A stretch of DNA of 37,647 nucleotides. Source: Pseudaquidulcibacter sp964443435 (lineage in GTDB: Bacteria; Pseudomonadota; Alphaproteobacteria; Caulobacterales; Aquidulcibacteraceae). A model generated the notes under the pieces. That model saw only the letters and a list, made by a program, of their open reading frames with translations, was not told the DNA's origin and ran no database searches. This document shows, in pieces, positions 25,902 through 33,216 of the stretch (its first letter is position 1; the number at the start of each line of letters is the position of its first letter). The position numbers and the translations under genes were made by a program. The stretch is taken from NCBI GenBank assembly GCA_964443435.1, contig CAYUCW010000018.1:1-37647 (forward strand). Reading direction: 5' to 3'.

Positions 25902-25974
25902 ATAGGCTCTGTTAAGCATTGCTTTTTACTTTTAGAAATTCTGATTGTAAAAAGCGTTGTTTAAAAGAGCCTAT
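25902..25974 (+). terminator. Nested hairpin terminator after DUF5695
   Basis: An outer stem ATAGGCTCT (25902-25910) / AGAGCCTAT (25966-25974) encloses an inner stem GCTTTTTAC (25921-25929) / GTAAAAAGC (25947-25955). Seven T residues follow. It ends the peptidase/DUF5695 operon. The nested shape is unusual for a terminator. Confidence 0.6.
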
Positions 25975-26076
25975 TTTTTTAGCTTTATTAGAAAAAATTG
26001 AATATGAATTTTTTAAAGCATGCTTTTATAAACATGACTTTAAATTATAAAATTATGTATAGACTATTCAGATAGG

Positions 26077-26754
26077 CTATTTAATATTTATTGAGTTGTT
26101 TGCTTTGTCACTTTTGAATTGAATTCGAAGATCATCAAGAGTTTCTGAAATATGTGTTTTCATCAAGCTAGTTAGTTCATCAGTTTTACGATCTTTCCAC
26201 AAGCTGAATAATAAATTATGCTCATTATGGGCGCGATCATTGCGACCTGCAGGTTCAAGATGGCGACCTACATATCTCTCTGCTAAAATATTTAATCGCT
26301 CAATAAAATTAATTGTTAGATCGCGATTAAGAGGCTTAACTAGTGCCATATGGAAAAAACGATTTTTTATACCAACATCTTCTTTAGTGTCGGTACTTGC
26401 GGCCTTTTCCAATGCGGCAAGCGCCAGCTTTGCAATTTCAATATCTTTAGACGTAGCTAGAAGTGAAGCCTCTGCAACCGCATCTGGTTCAATTTTAAGA
26501 CGGAGCGCATAAACCTCTTCGGCTTCTTCCTCGCTAAGGGGCTTTACGAAGAAGCCACGATTGGTTTTTGAAAATAAAAGGCCTTCTTGTTCAAGGCGCG
26601 CCAATGCTTCGCGAAGTGGAATTTTGCTAACTCCTAGTTCTGCCGCTAATGCATCTTGACGGATTACTGAATCTGTAGGAAGCTTTCCCGAAATTACGCG
26701 ATCGCGTACTAGTTTAAAAATTTGCTCAGATAATGTCTGTATTACAATTGTCAT
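26077..26754 (-). CDS. GntR/FCD-family transcriptional regulator, probable local regulator
   Basis: A 225-residue regulator with an N-terminal GntR winged helix (about 10-72; AAELGVSKIPLREALARLEQ is the recognition helix and GLLFSKTNRGFFV the wing) and a C-terminal FCD ligand-binding domain (about 80-210). Three histidines expected to hold a metal in FCD domains are present (FFHMAL, HNEHNLLF, KTHISETL). I prefer ATG 26754; GTG 26763 is also possible. It lies just downstream of the hydroxyproline epimerase gene on the same strand. FCD regulators usually bind short palindromes with a GTATAC- or GTxxxAC-type core, and the recurrent ATATCGTATAC element in this window has that shape. It is the only regulator in regions 2 and 3. 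The inducer could be hydroxyproline or a breakdown product (inferred). Confidence 0.85.
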   Translation of the reverse strand: MTIVIQTLSEQIFKLVRDRVISGKLPTDSVIRQDALAAELGVSKIPLREALARLEQEGLLFSKTNRGFFVKPLSEEEAEEVYALRLKIEPDAVAEASLLATSKDIEIAKLALAALEKAASTDTKEDVGIKNRFFHMALVKPLNRDLTINFIERLNILAERYVGRHLEPAGRNDRAHNEHNLLFSLWKDRKTDELTSLMKTHISETLDDLRIQFKSDKANNSINIK

Positions 26755-26829
26755 TCTTGCCACTCAGTCTTATAATATAATTTATACGAAATTGGTTGCA
26801 AATGTCTATATAATAAACTGTTTTAGGCG

Positions 26830-27828
26830 TTAAATAACTTCAAACCCGCTGTGAAATTTGTCTTTTTCATTAATCCAAATTGTATTTATGCCTGTTGAAA
26901 TAGCACTTCCTTCGATTGAAGGGATAATTGCCTCATAATCACCCAATTTTATTGATTCTTCTACGGTTCCAATGAATTCGCTACAAATATAGCTTTGGTG
27001 TATAAATTTCTGACCAATTTGCAATTTACCTTTGGCGTAAAGATGAGCGAGACGTGCAGATGTTCCGGTTCCGCAAGGGGATCTATCAATTGCAGATTCG
27101 CCATAAAATACGGCATTGCGGCCATGCGCATTTTCGCCTTTTGGAACATCAGCCCAAAGAACATGGCTTACACCGCGAATGGTTGGGTCAATGGGATGGA
27201 TGGGCTCATATTTTTCGCGTACTAAGTTTCGAATAATTTTACTAAGTGCAATAATTCTTGCGGCTCCCATTGAATCTAAACCGTGATAATTGCCTTGGGG
27301 TTCAATAATTGCATAATAATTACCTCCATAACTTACATCAAGTTTAATAGGGCCTAGATCGGGGACTATAATTTCTATGTCGGTTTTGGCAAGATATGAT
27401 GGAACATTGCGAATTTTCACAGAAGTAATTTTATCGCCATCTTGCTTATAATCAATATTAATTATACCTGCGGGAACTTCAAGTTTTAATTTCCCAAATG
27501 TCTTTGGGCGAATGAGGCCATGCTCTAGTGCAAAAGTCACAATTCCGATTGTACCATGCCCACACATGGGAAGGCAGCCAGAGGTTTCAATAAATAAAAT
27601 TCCGGCATCAGAATCATCTAATGTCGGCGGATAAATAAATCCGCCAGACATCATAGAGTGACCTCGAGGCTCAAAACAAAGACCTGTTCGTATCCAATCA
27701 AAGCGATTTAAAAAATCTTGGCGTCTTTCTGACATTGATTGGCCTTTAAGAAGTGGCGCGCCACCCGCAATTAAGCGAACTGGGTTTCCAGCAGTATGGC
27801 CATCTATACAAAAGAAAGTACTATTCAT
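26830..27828 (-). CDS. lhpA: 4-hydroxyproline 2-epimerase
   Basis: Cofactor-independent epimerase turning trans-4-hydroxy-L-proline into cis-4-hydroxy-D-proline, first step of bacterial Hyp catabolism. The 332-residue protein is of proline-racemase family length. Both catalytic cysteines are present: Cys89 in PMCGHGTIG and Cys252 in DRSPCGTGTSA. The Cys/Cys pair with GHG marks the 4-hydroxyproline epimerase type rather than trans-3-hydroxyproline dehydratase, in which one Cys is replaced. No signal peptide, so cytoplasmic. It follows the deaminase gene by 27 bases on the same strand and lies opposite the dehydrogenase gene across a shared operator. Proline racemase is unlikely given these neighbours. 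Confidence 0.88.
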   Translation of the reverse strand: MNSTFFCIDGHTAGNPVRLIAGGAPLLKGQSMSERRQDFLNRFDWIRTGLCFEPRGHSMMSGGFIYPPTLDDSDAGILFIETSGCLPMCGHGTIGIVTFALEHGLIRPKTFGKLKLEVPAGIINIDYKQDGDKITSVKIRNVPSYLAKTDIEIIVPDLGPIKLDVSYGGNYYAIIEPQGNYHGLDSMGAARIIALSKIIRNLVREKYEPIHPIDPTIRGVSHVLWADVPKGENAHGRNAVFYGESAIDRSPCGTGTSARLAHLYAKGKLQIGQKFIHQSYICSEFIGTVEESIKLGDYEAIIPSIEGSAISTGINTIWINEKDKFHSGFEVI

Positions 27829-27855
27829 ATTTCAATCACGCTTTGAAAGTCAGTG

Positions 27856-28770
27856 CTATATTTTTAAGCTAGGTCTGGTTGCCGCGGCCTTTTCAACCAT
27901 AGCAGTAACTTCAGCGCGTCTTGCACCTTCAAGAGGCAATCTTGGCATACGGACACGTTCAGAACCGCGACCCATTATTTGCTCTGCCAATTTAATTGAC
28001 TGTACCAAATCATGAGCAGCATCCAAATGAAGAAGCGGCATAAACCAGCGATAGATTTCTAACGCCTTGTCTATATTTCCTGCTTGTAAATATTTGACCA
28101 AAAGCACAGATTCAGCAGGAAAAGCTGAAGTTAGGCCAGAAACCCAACCCTTTGCGCCTAAAAGCAATCCTTCATAAGCAACATCGTCAAGGCCCGCGAA
28201 TATATCATATCTATCACCAAATTCATTTAATACATCTGTAAAACGGCGTGTATTAGAATCGGATTCTTTAACCGCCACTATATTTTCAACCGAAGACAAT
28301 GCCGATAAAACATCGTTTCCAATATTAACACGGTAACCTGTTGGGTTATTATAAAGCATAATTGGCAATGAAGTTGACGCCGCAATTTGTTTGAAATGTT
28401 CAGTAAGCTCATTTGGTTTTGGCACATAAACCATAGCAGGGAGAACCATAAGACCATCTGCCCCTGCTGTTTCTGCGTCTTTTGCATAATTTGCGGCACG
28501 AATTGTTGTAAGCTCTGAAACCCCTGAAAGAACAGGTACACGTTTTGCCGCTACTTCAACAATCGCCTTAAGCAAATTACGCTTTTCTTGTGGCTCTAAT
28601 GAATTATTTTCACCGCAAGTCCCCATTGCAATAATCCCGGTTACACCATCTTTAATGAGATTATCTACGACTTTTTGGGTTTCTTCAGTATCAATCGAAA
28701 AGTCAGGTTTAAATTGTGTCGTAACCGCTGGAAAAACCCCAGACCAGTTAGTTTTTGAGTTTTTTGTCAT
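27856..28770 (-). CDS. lhpC: DHDPS-family 1-pyrroline-4-hydroxy-2-carboxylate deaminase
   Basis: A 304-residue (beta/alpha)8 aldolase-family protein. The Schiff-base lysine is Lys168 (VAVKESDSN) and the family tyrosine is Tyr140 (IMLYNNPTGY). Read alone it would be called dihydrodipicolinate synthase-like. Next to a 4-hydroxyproline epimerase and a DadA-like oxidase it is best assigned as the deaminase that converts 1-pyrroline-4-hydroxy-2-carboxylate to 2-oxoglutarate semialdehyde. ATG 28770 has GGAGAC upstream. First gene of the leftward operon with the epimerase; the shared operator at 28823-28838 is about 55 bases upstream. The next pathway enzyme, 2-oxoglutarate semialdehyde dehydrogenase, is not in the window. 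Confidence 0.82.
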   Translation of the reverse strand: MTKNSKTNWSGVFPAVTTQFKPDFSIDTEETQKVVDNLIKDGVTGIIAMGTCGENNSLEPQEKRNLLKAIVEVAAKRVPVLSGVSELTTIRAANYAKDAETAGADGLMVLPAMVYVPKPNELTEHFKQIAASTSLPIMLYNNPTGYRVNIGNDVLSALSSVENIVAVKESDSNTRRFTDVLNEFGDRYDIFAGLDDVAYEGLLLGAKGWVSGLTSAFPAESVLLVKYLQAGNIDKALEIYRWFMPLLHLDAAHDLVQSIKLAEQIMGRGSERVRMPRLPLEGARRAEVTAMVEKAAATRPSLKI

Positions 28771-28822
28771 ATTTTATTGTCTCCGGTGTCGATTTGTGTT
28801 CATTTGCCTTGCGGAACATTTT

Positions 28823-28838
28823 ATATCGTATACAATAT
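28823..28838. promoter_or_regulatory. Operator copy between divergent Hyp-catabolism operons
   Basis: ATATCGTATACAATAT is a 16-base near-palindrome with one mismatched pair around a GTATAC core. It sits between the deaminase/epimerase operon (-) and the dehydrogenase/peptidase operon (+), so one site could control both. A TATAAT at 28853-28858 is very close to the TTG start on the plus side; a TATAAA overlaps the site on the minus side. Confidence 0.55.
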
Positions 28839-28867
28839 TTTTGCATTTGCAATATAATAGGTGTGTT

Positions 28868-30106
28868 TTGACAAAAGTTTTGATAGTTGGCGCAGGAATA
28901 ATCGGATTGACCGCTGCAATTGAACTTCAAAAGGCAGGGTGTGAAGTTACAATAATTGATAAGGATTTTTTGAGAAAGAATGCTTCTTTTGGCAATGCTG
29001 GTCATATTGCAACCGAACAAATAGAGCCCTTGGCGTCTTGGGCTTCGGTTAAAAGCTTCTTTAGTCGTTGGTTTTTACTTGGCGGCGCCCTTTCGTTACC
29101 GCCATTTTCAATTGCCCAATGGCTGCCATTTTCATTAAGATTAATTGCCAAATCAAATAAATCAGTGTTTGAACATGGAAAGCAAACAATTTCAAATCTA
29201 ATGAAAAATGCATTGGTAGAATGGCAAAGTATTTTGCAAACTATTGGGCGCCCCGACTTATTGAGCAATAATGGTCATTATATTGTATGGGAAAGCGAGA
29301 AATCCGCTATACGCTCGTTAAAATCATGGCGTGCTAAAAATTTAGGCAATACCTCATTTGAAAGCTTAAATTCATCAGAATTGGCAAGAATTGAAAATAT
29401 AGTAAAAACTAAACTTTATGGTGGCATTAAGTTTCTAGGCACTGGCCATATAAAAGATAATCTAGCGCTCTTAAAAGCTTCATATAATTATCTTAAGCAA
29501 AATGGCGCACAAATTATAAATGAAAAAGTAGTACGTATAAGTGAAAATCAAATTTACCTAGAAAACGGATCTATACTTAATGCCAATAAAATCCTTATAA
29601 GTACAGGTTTTTGGTCTAAATCCTTATTAGAAGATTTGGGACATAAAGTGCCAATAATTGCCGAACGAGGCTATCATATTGAGGCGCAGTGGGGCGATGG
29701 AACTGGTAATTGGAATAATAAAATGGCGCCAATTGTTTTTGAAGACAGGTCAATGATTGTCACTTCATTTGATGAAACTCTACGTGCCGCAAGTTTCGTT
29801 GAATTTAGTAATCCAAATGCTAAGCCTGATATTCGTAAATGGCAAAGAATTCGACAAAACTCTTCGCAAATTGGTATAAATTTTGATGAAAATGCAGAAG
29901 AATGGATAGGATGCCGCCCGACTCTTCCTGATTACATTCCTGCAATTGGGGCCTCAAATAGGGCGGAAGGAATTTATTATGCATTTGGGCATCAGCATCT
30001 TGGGCTGACATTGGCGGCGGTAACTGCAAAAATTGTTAAAGAAATGATTTGTGATGATATTTTACCCTCTCAATCACTAAGTTTAGATCGTTTCGGCGGA
30101 GTATAA
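28868..30106 (+). CDS. lhpB: DadA-like FAD-dependent D-hydroxyproline dehydrogenase
   Basis: A 412-residue flavoprotein of the D-amino-acid dehydrogenase/glycine-oxidase family. The N-terminus MTKVLIVGAGIIGLTAA carries the dinucleotide-binding GxGxxG, and the C-terminus has GHQHLGLTLAAVTAKIV, the usual second FAD-contact helix. In this context it should oxidise cis-4-hydroxy-D-proline to 1-pyrroline-4-hydroxy-2-carboxylate. The start is TTG 28868, because upstream in-frame sequence would add unrelated residues ahead of the FAD motif and run into the divergent gene. AGGTG precedes it at short spacing. The peptidase gene follows after one base. D-proline or another D-amino acid is an alternative substrate. 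Confidence 0.83.
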   Translation: MTKVLIVGAGIIGLTAAIELQKAGCEVTIIDKDFLRKNASFGNAGHIATEQIEPLASWASVKSFFSRWFLLGGALSLPPFSIAQWLPFSLRLIAKSNKSVFEHGKQTISNLMKNALVEWQSILQTIGRPDLLSNNGHYIVWESEKSAIRSLKSWRAKNLGNTSFESLNSSELARIENIVKTKLYGGIKFLGTGHIKDNLALLKASYNYLKQNGAQIINEKVVRISENQIYLENGSILNANKILISTGFWSKSLLEDLGHKVPIIAERGYHIEAQWGDGTGNWNNKMAPIVFEDRSMIVTSFDETLRAASFVEFSNPNAKPDIRKWQRIRQNSSQIGINFDENAEEWIGCRPTLPDYIPAIGASNRAEGIYYAFGHQHLGLTLAAVTAKIVKEMICDDILPSQSLSLDRFGGV

Positions 30107-30107
30107 T

Positions 30108-31292
30108 ATGGCAATAGGTGGGTTTGATATTGAGTCAGAATTAGCAAAACTAGCACCTCTTATTGATTTAGCGCCACAGATCAATCTTGAAGAAAGAATG
30201 TCGCGTATTGTTAAAGCACAGCTCTTTATGGCCGAAAATGGTGCCGATGCGATTTTAATCGGTGCGGGAAAAAGCCTTAATTATTTCACGGGTCTTGAAT
30301 GGGGCGCAAGTGAAAGATTTGTTGGCATGCTTTTACCTTCTAAAGGCGTACCTGTTTTCTTTTGTCCATATTTTGAACTTGGCTCTTTAGAAGCAGAGGT
30401 AAAAATCAAAATCGATATTCGTCTCTGGCAAGAAGATGAAAACCCATTTAGTTTGGTTGCTAAAGCTTTGCGCGAAAACGCTATATCCAAGCTTGCAATT
30501 GAACCATCGCTAAGTTTTGAATTTTTATATCGCCTTGGAAAAGAAATTGTTTTTGATGCTTTAGATGGCAGCCATATAATAAATAATTGCCGAATGTATA
30601 AATCGGCGACAGAAATTGCCATTATGCAACAAGCTAAAAGTATGACTCTTGAAGTTCATAAGGCCACATCGCGCATAATGCGCGAAGGAATAAGTAATTT
30701 TGAGGTGATAGATTTTATTGACAAGGCACATAGAAAATTAGGCGCAAATGGAAATTCATTTTGCATTGTGCAATTTGGTGTCGCCAGTGCATATCCGCAT
30801 GGATTGCCGGGGGTACAATACCTAAAAGAAAATGATATAATTCTAGTCGATACTGGCTGTTATTTGCATGGCTATACATCCGATATAACTAGAACATATG
30901 TGCTAGGTAAAGCCAGCACACGTCAAGAAGAAATATGGAAAATTGAAAAAGAAGCACAATTAACGGCATTTGAAAGTGCAAAAATTGGCGCAACTTGTGA
31001 ATCCGTTGATTATGCCGCAAGAGCTGTATTGGAAAAATATAATCTTGGCCCAGATTACCGCCTTCCAGGGCTTCCACACCGCACCGGTCACGGAATAGGA
31101 CTTAGTATACATGAGCCAGCATATTTAGTGCGCGGTGATAAAACATTGCTCGCCGAAGGTATGTGCTTTTCAAATGAGCCTATGATAGTAATCCCCGAAG
31201 ACTTTGGAATTCGTCTTGAAGACCATATGTATATTACTGAAGAAGGGGCAAAATGGTTCACTAAGCCTCAAGAAAATATATATGAAGTTTAG
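30108..31292 (+). CDS. M24B Xaa-Pro-type peptidase
   Basis: A 394-residue pita-bread metallopeptidase with an N-terminal creatinase-like domain (about 25-160). All five metal ligands are in place: Asp248 and Asp259 (VDTGCYLHGYTSD), His328 (HRTGHGIGLS), Glu357 (FSNEPMIVI) and Glu371 (IRLEDHMY). No signal peptide. It would cleave Xaa-Pro or Xaa-Hyp (prolidase or aminopeptidase P type) in the cytoplasm and so feed free Hyp to the enzymes encoded around it. The ATG is one base after the dehydrogenase stop with GGCGGAG as ribosome-binding site, so the two are tightly coupled. Creatinase-type hydrolases share the fold, but no creatine pathway gene is nearby. Confidence 0.85.
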   Translation: MAIGGFDIESELAKLAPLIDLAPQINLEERMSRIVKAQLFMAENGADAILIGAGKSLNYFTGLEWGASERFVGMLLPSKGVPVFFCPYFELGSLEAEVKIKIDIRLWQEDENPFSLVAKALRENAISKLAIEPSLSFEFLYRLGKEIVFDALDGSHIINNCRMYKSATEIAIMQQAKSMTLEVHKATSRIMREGISNFEVIDFIDKAHRKLGANGNSFCIVQFGVASAYPHGLPGVQYLKENDIILVDTGCYLHGYTSDITRTYVLGKASTRQEEIWKIEKEAQLTAFESAKIGATCESVDYAARAVLEKYNLGPDYRLPGLPHRTGHGIGLSIHEPAYLVRGDKTLLAEGMCFSNEPMIVIPEDFGIRLEDHMYITEEGAKWFTKPQENIYEV

Positions 31293-31315
31293 GGCATTTT
31301 ATTAATCGCCCTAAA
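31288..31315. terminator. Weak hairpin between convergent peptidase genes
   Basis: TTTAGGGC and GCCCTAAA form an 8-bp stem with a 12-base loop right at the stop of the M24 gene and 12 bases beyond the 3' end of the DUF885 gene. The T-tracts are short, so termination would be modest. Confidence 0.5.
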
Positions 31316-31326
31316 AGTCAATAATT

Positions 31327-33129
31327 TTAATAAGGCCCTTTGCCGCCGTCCTTGATGAATTTATCAATTCTAACTTCTAGGACAGATAATGGCACAGACC
31401 CCATTTCTAAAATTGTGTCATGGAATTGACGAATGTCAAACTTAGCACCCAGTGCTTTTTCAGCTTTATAACGAAGCTTCCAAATTTTATCTTCACCAAT
31501 ATAATAAGAAAGTGCTTGCCCCGGCCATGCAATATAACGGTCAATTTCTGTTACAATTTCATGCTCTGATAAGGCGGTATAGCTACGCAAATAATTTTGC
31601 GCTTGTTCACGTGACCAACCTTTTGTGTGAATACCCGTATCAACTACAAGCCTAGCGGCACGCCACATTTGATAGCTTAGCATTCCGAACTTCTCATAAG
31701 GTGTATGATACATGCCCATTTCATCACCAAGACGCTCTGCATATAGGGCCCATCCTTCGCCATAGGCTGAAATATAATATTCCTTTCTAAATTCTGGCAA
31801 TTTCTCATTCTCTAGCGCAAGTGGCATTTGGAACGCATGCCCAGGCGCAGATTCATGTAGAGTAAGGGCAGGTAATGAATAAAGAGGCCTAGAAGGCAAA
31901 TTATAAGTATTTAAAGTATATTCCCCTGGGCCTCCACGACCTGCGGTATAAAATGGTGCAATATCAGGAGGCGTTGGAACAATTGCAAAGCGAGAACGCG
32001 GTAAGCGCCCAAAATAATCCTTTGCCTTACCGTCAAATTCTTTTGAAATCCACGCTGCTCTATCTAAAAGATCTTGAGGTTTTGTAACATAAAATTGGGA
32101 ATCGGTTTTAAGGAATTTTAAAAATGCTGGGAAATCACCTTCAAACTTAGCTTCCTTAATGACTGCTTCCATTTCTGCGCGGATTTTATTAACTTCAATT
32201 AAACCGAAATTATGAATTTCATCTGCAGGTAAATCTAGCGTTGTGAATTCTCTTATTTGTTGCTGATAAAAGGCTTTCCCATCGGGCAAATCATAGGCAG
32301 CAATAGATTTTTGTGCATTGGGGAAATACTCATTATTGAAGAAATCTAATAGTTTTTGATGCGAAGGAACAACACTATCATTAATTGCTTTTTTTGCTTT
32401 TAAAATTAATTCTTTTTGTTTTTCAACTGGAATAGTTGAAGGGAGTTTCTTAAAAGGCTGAAAATATAGATTATCTTCTAGTTTAGCATTTACGATACTT
32501 GTTGCTGAAGCTTCGCGACCAATTAAAGAAACTTGCGGTGGCGTAAATTTACGTTTTAAACCAGCGCGCATATTTTCGATATTTTGATCAAAATATCTAG
32601 GGAAATCATTAAGCTGTGAGATATAATCTTCATAATTTTCTATGCTACGAAAGTCTTGACGTGCAGAATAAGCTAAGTCGCCCCAAAATGAAGTATCGCT
32701 GCTTAAAGGCTTTTCATAATTCTTAAATTTTTGAGTAAATAAAAGTGTTTCAATCTGATGCTTATAGACTAAGAAATTTATTTTATTTTCTTCGTTTAAG
32801 CGCTCATAATTAATTTTGCTTAGCTGTTGTAAAACTTTTTCCCAATTTTTTTCTATTCTTAATTGATTAGCAGCAGAAACATCAGGAAGCTTAGGGGAAG
32901 CTGCGCCACCAACGCTATCTTCATTACTCGTGAAAATAGTTTTGCGCCATTTCCATTCTTCTTCCCAGATTTTCTTGAATTGAGTGTTTTCGTTAAGTGC
33001 GATTTGATTGGTCGATTTATTCTGCTTTGCCAATTTATTAGTCCCCTTGGCGTAAGTAATTGGTGCAATTCCGGCAAGTAATGCGGCAATTATTAATGTA
33101 CTTGTTAGATTTTTTGGTGAAATCGTCAT
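31327..33129 (-). CDS. Exported DUF885 metallopeptidase
   Basis: A 600-residue protein of the DUF885 family, distantly related to M32-type carboxypeptidases. Signal peptide about 1-27 (cut near TYA-KG). The zinc motif HESAPGH lies at His425-Glu426-His431, and GEGWALYAERLG (Glu about 456) provides the third ligand and conserved neighbours. Most of the protein is helical. Specificity is not known from sequence; a periplasmic role in trimming proline- or Hyp-rich peptides is inferred from the M24 gene convergent to it and the shared operator in its promoter region. It is divergent from the second GH127 gene, 87 bases apart. Confidence 0.82.
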   Translation of the reverse strand: MTISPKNLTSTLIIAALLAGIAPITYAKGTNKLAKQNKSTNQIALNENTQFKKIWEEEWKWRKTIFTSNEDSVGGAASPKLPDVSAANQLRIEKNWEKVLQQLSKINYERLNEENKINFLVYKHQIETLLFTQKFKNYEKPLSSDTSFWGDLAYSARQDFRSIENYEDYISQLNDFPRYFDQNIENMRAGLKRKFTPPQVSLIGREASATSIVNAKLEDNLYFQPFKKLPSTIPVEKQKELILKAKKAINDSVVPSHQKLLDFFNNEYFPNAQKSIAAYDLPDGKAFYQQQIREFTTLDLPADEIHNFGLIEVNKIRAEMEAVIKEAKFEGDFPAFLKFLKTDSQFYVTKPQDLLDRAAWISKEFDGKAKDYFGRLPRSRFAIVPTPPDIAPFYTAGRGGPGEYTLNTYNLPSRPLYSLPALTLHESAPGHAFQMPLALENEKLPEFRKEYYISAYGEGWALYAERLGDEMGMYHTPYEKFGMLSYQMWRAARLVVDTGIHTKGWSREQAQNYLRSYTALSEHEIVTEIDRYIAWPGQALSYYIGEDKIWKLRYKAEKALGAKFDIRQFHDTILEMGSVPLSVLEVRIDKFIKDGGKGPY

Positions 33130-33154
33130 TTATGCCTCTATCTTTATTTTTGTA

Positions 33155-33173
33155 CAATGGTATACGATATAAT
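33155..33173. promoter_or_regulatory. Operator copy between DUF885 and second GH127 gene
   Basis: The plus strand reads CAATGGTATACGATAT (33155-33170), the reverse form of the shared element. It overlaps a TATAAT (33168-33173) that fits as -10 box of the GH127 gene, giving a leader of about 37 bases. Placement over the -10 box suggests repression. It would serve the divergent DUF885 gene as well. Confidence 0.55.
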
Positions 33174-33216
33174 AATAGTCAATATTTTATTTTCCATTTC
33201 ATCAAAAGAGAAAATT

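Noticed and set aside
26764..26800. Another operator copy upstream of the GntR gene (TATAATTTATACGAAATT)
   Set aside because: Shares only a few bases with the element and lacks the CGTATA core in register, so I do not claim autoregulation from it.
27856..28770. Dihydrodipicolinate synthase (lysine biosynthesis)
   Set aside because: Family fold is right, but the operon with Hyp epimerase and the divergent D-Hyp dehydrogenase makes the deaminase role far more likely.
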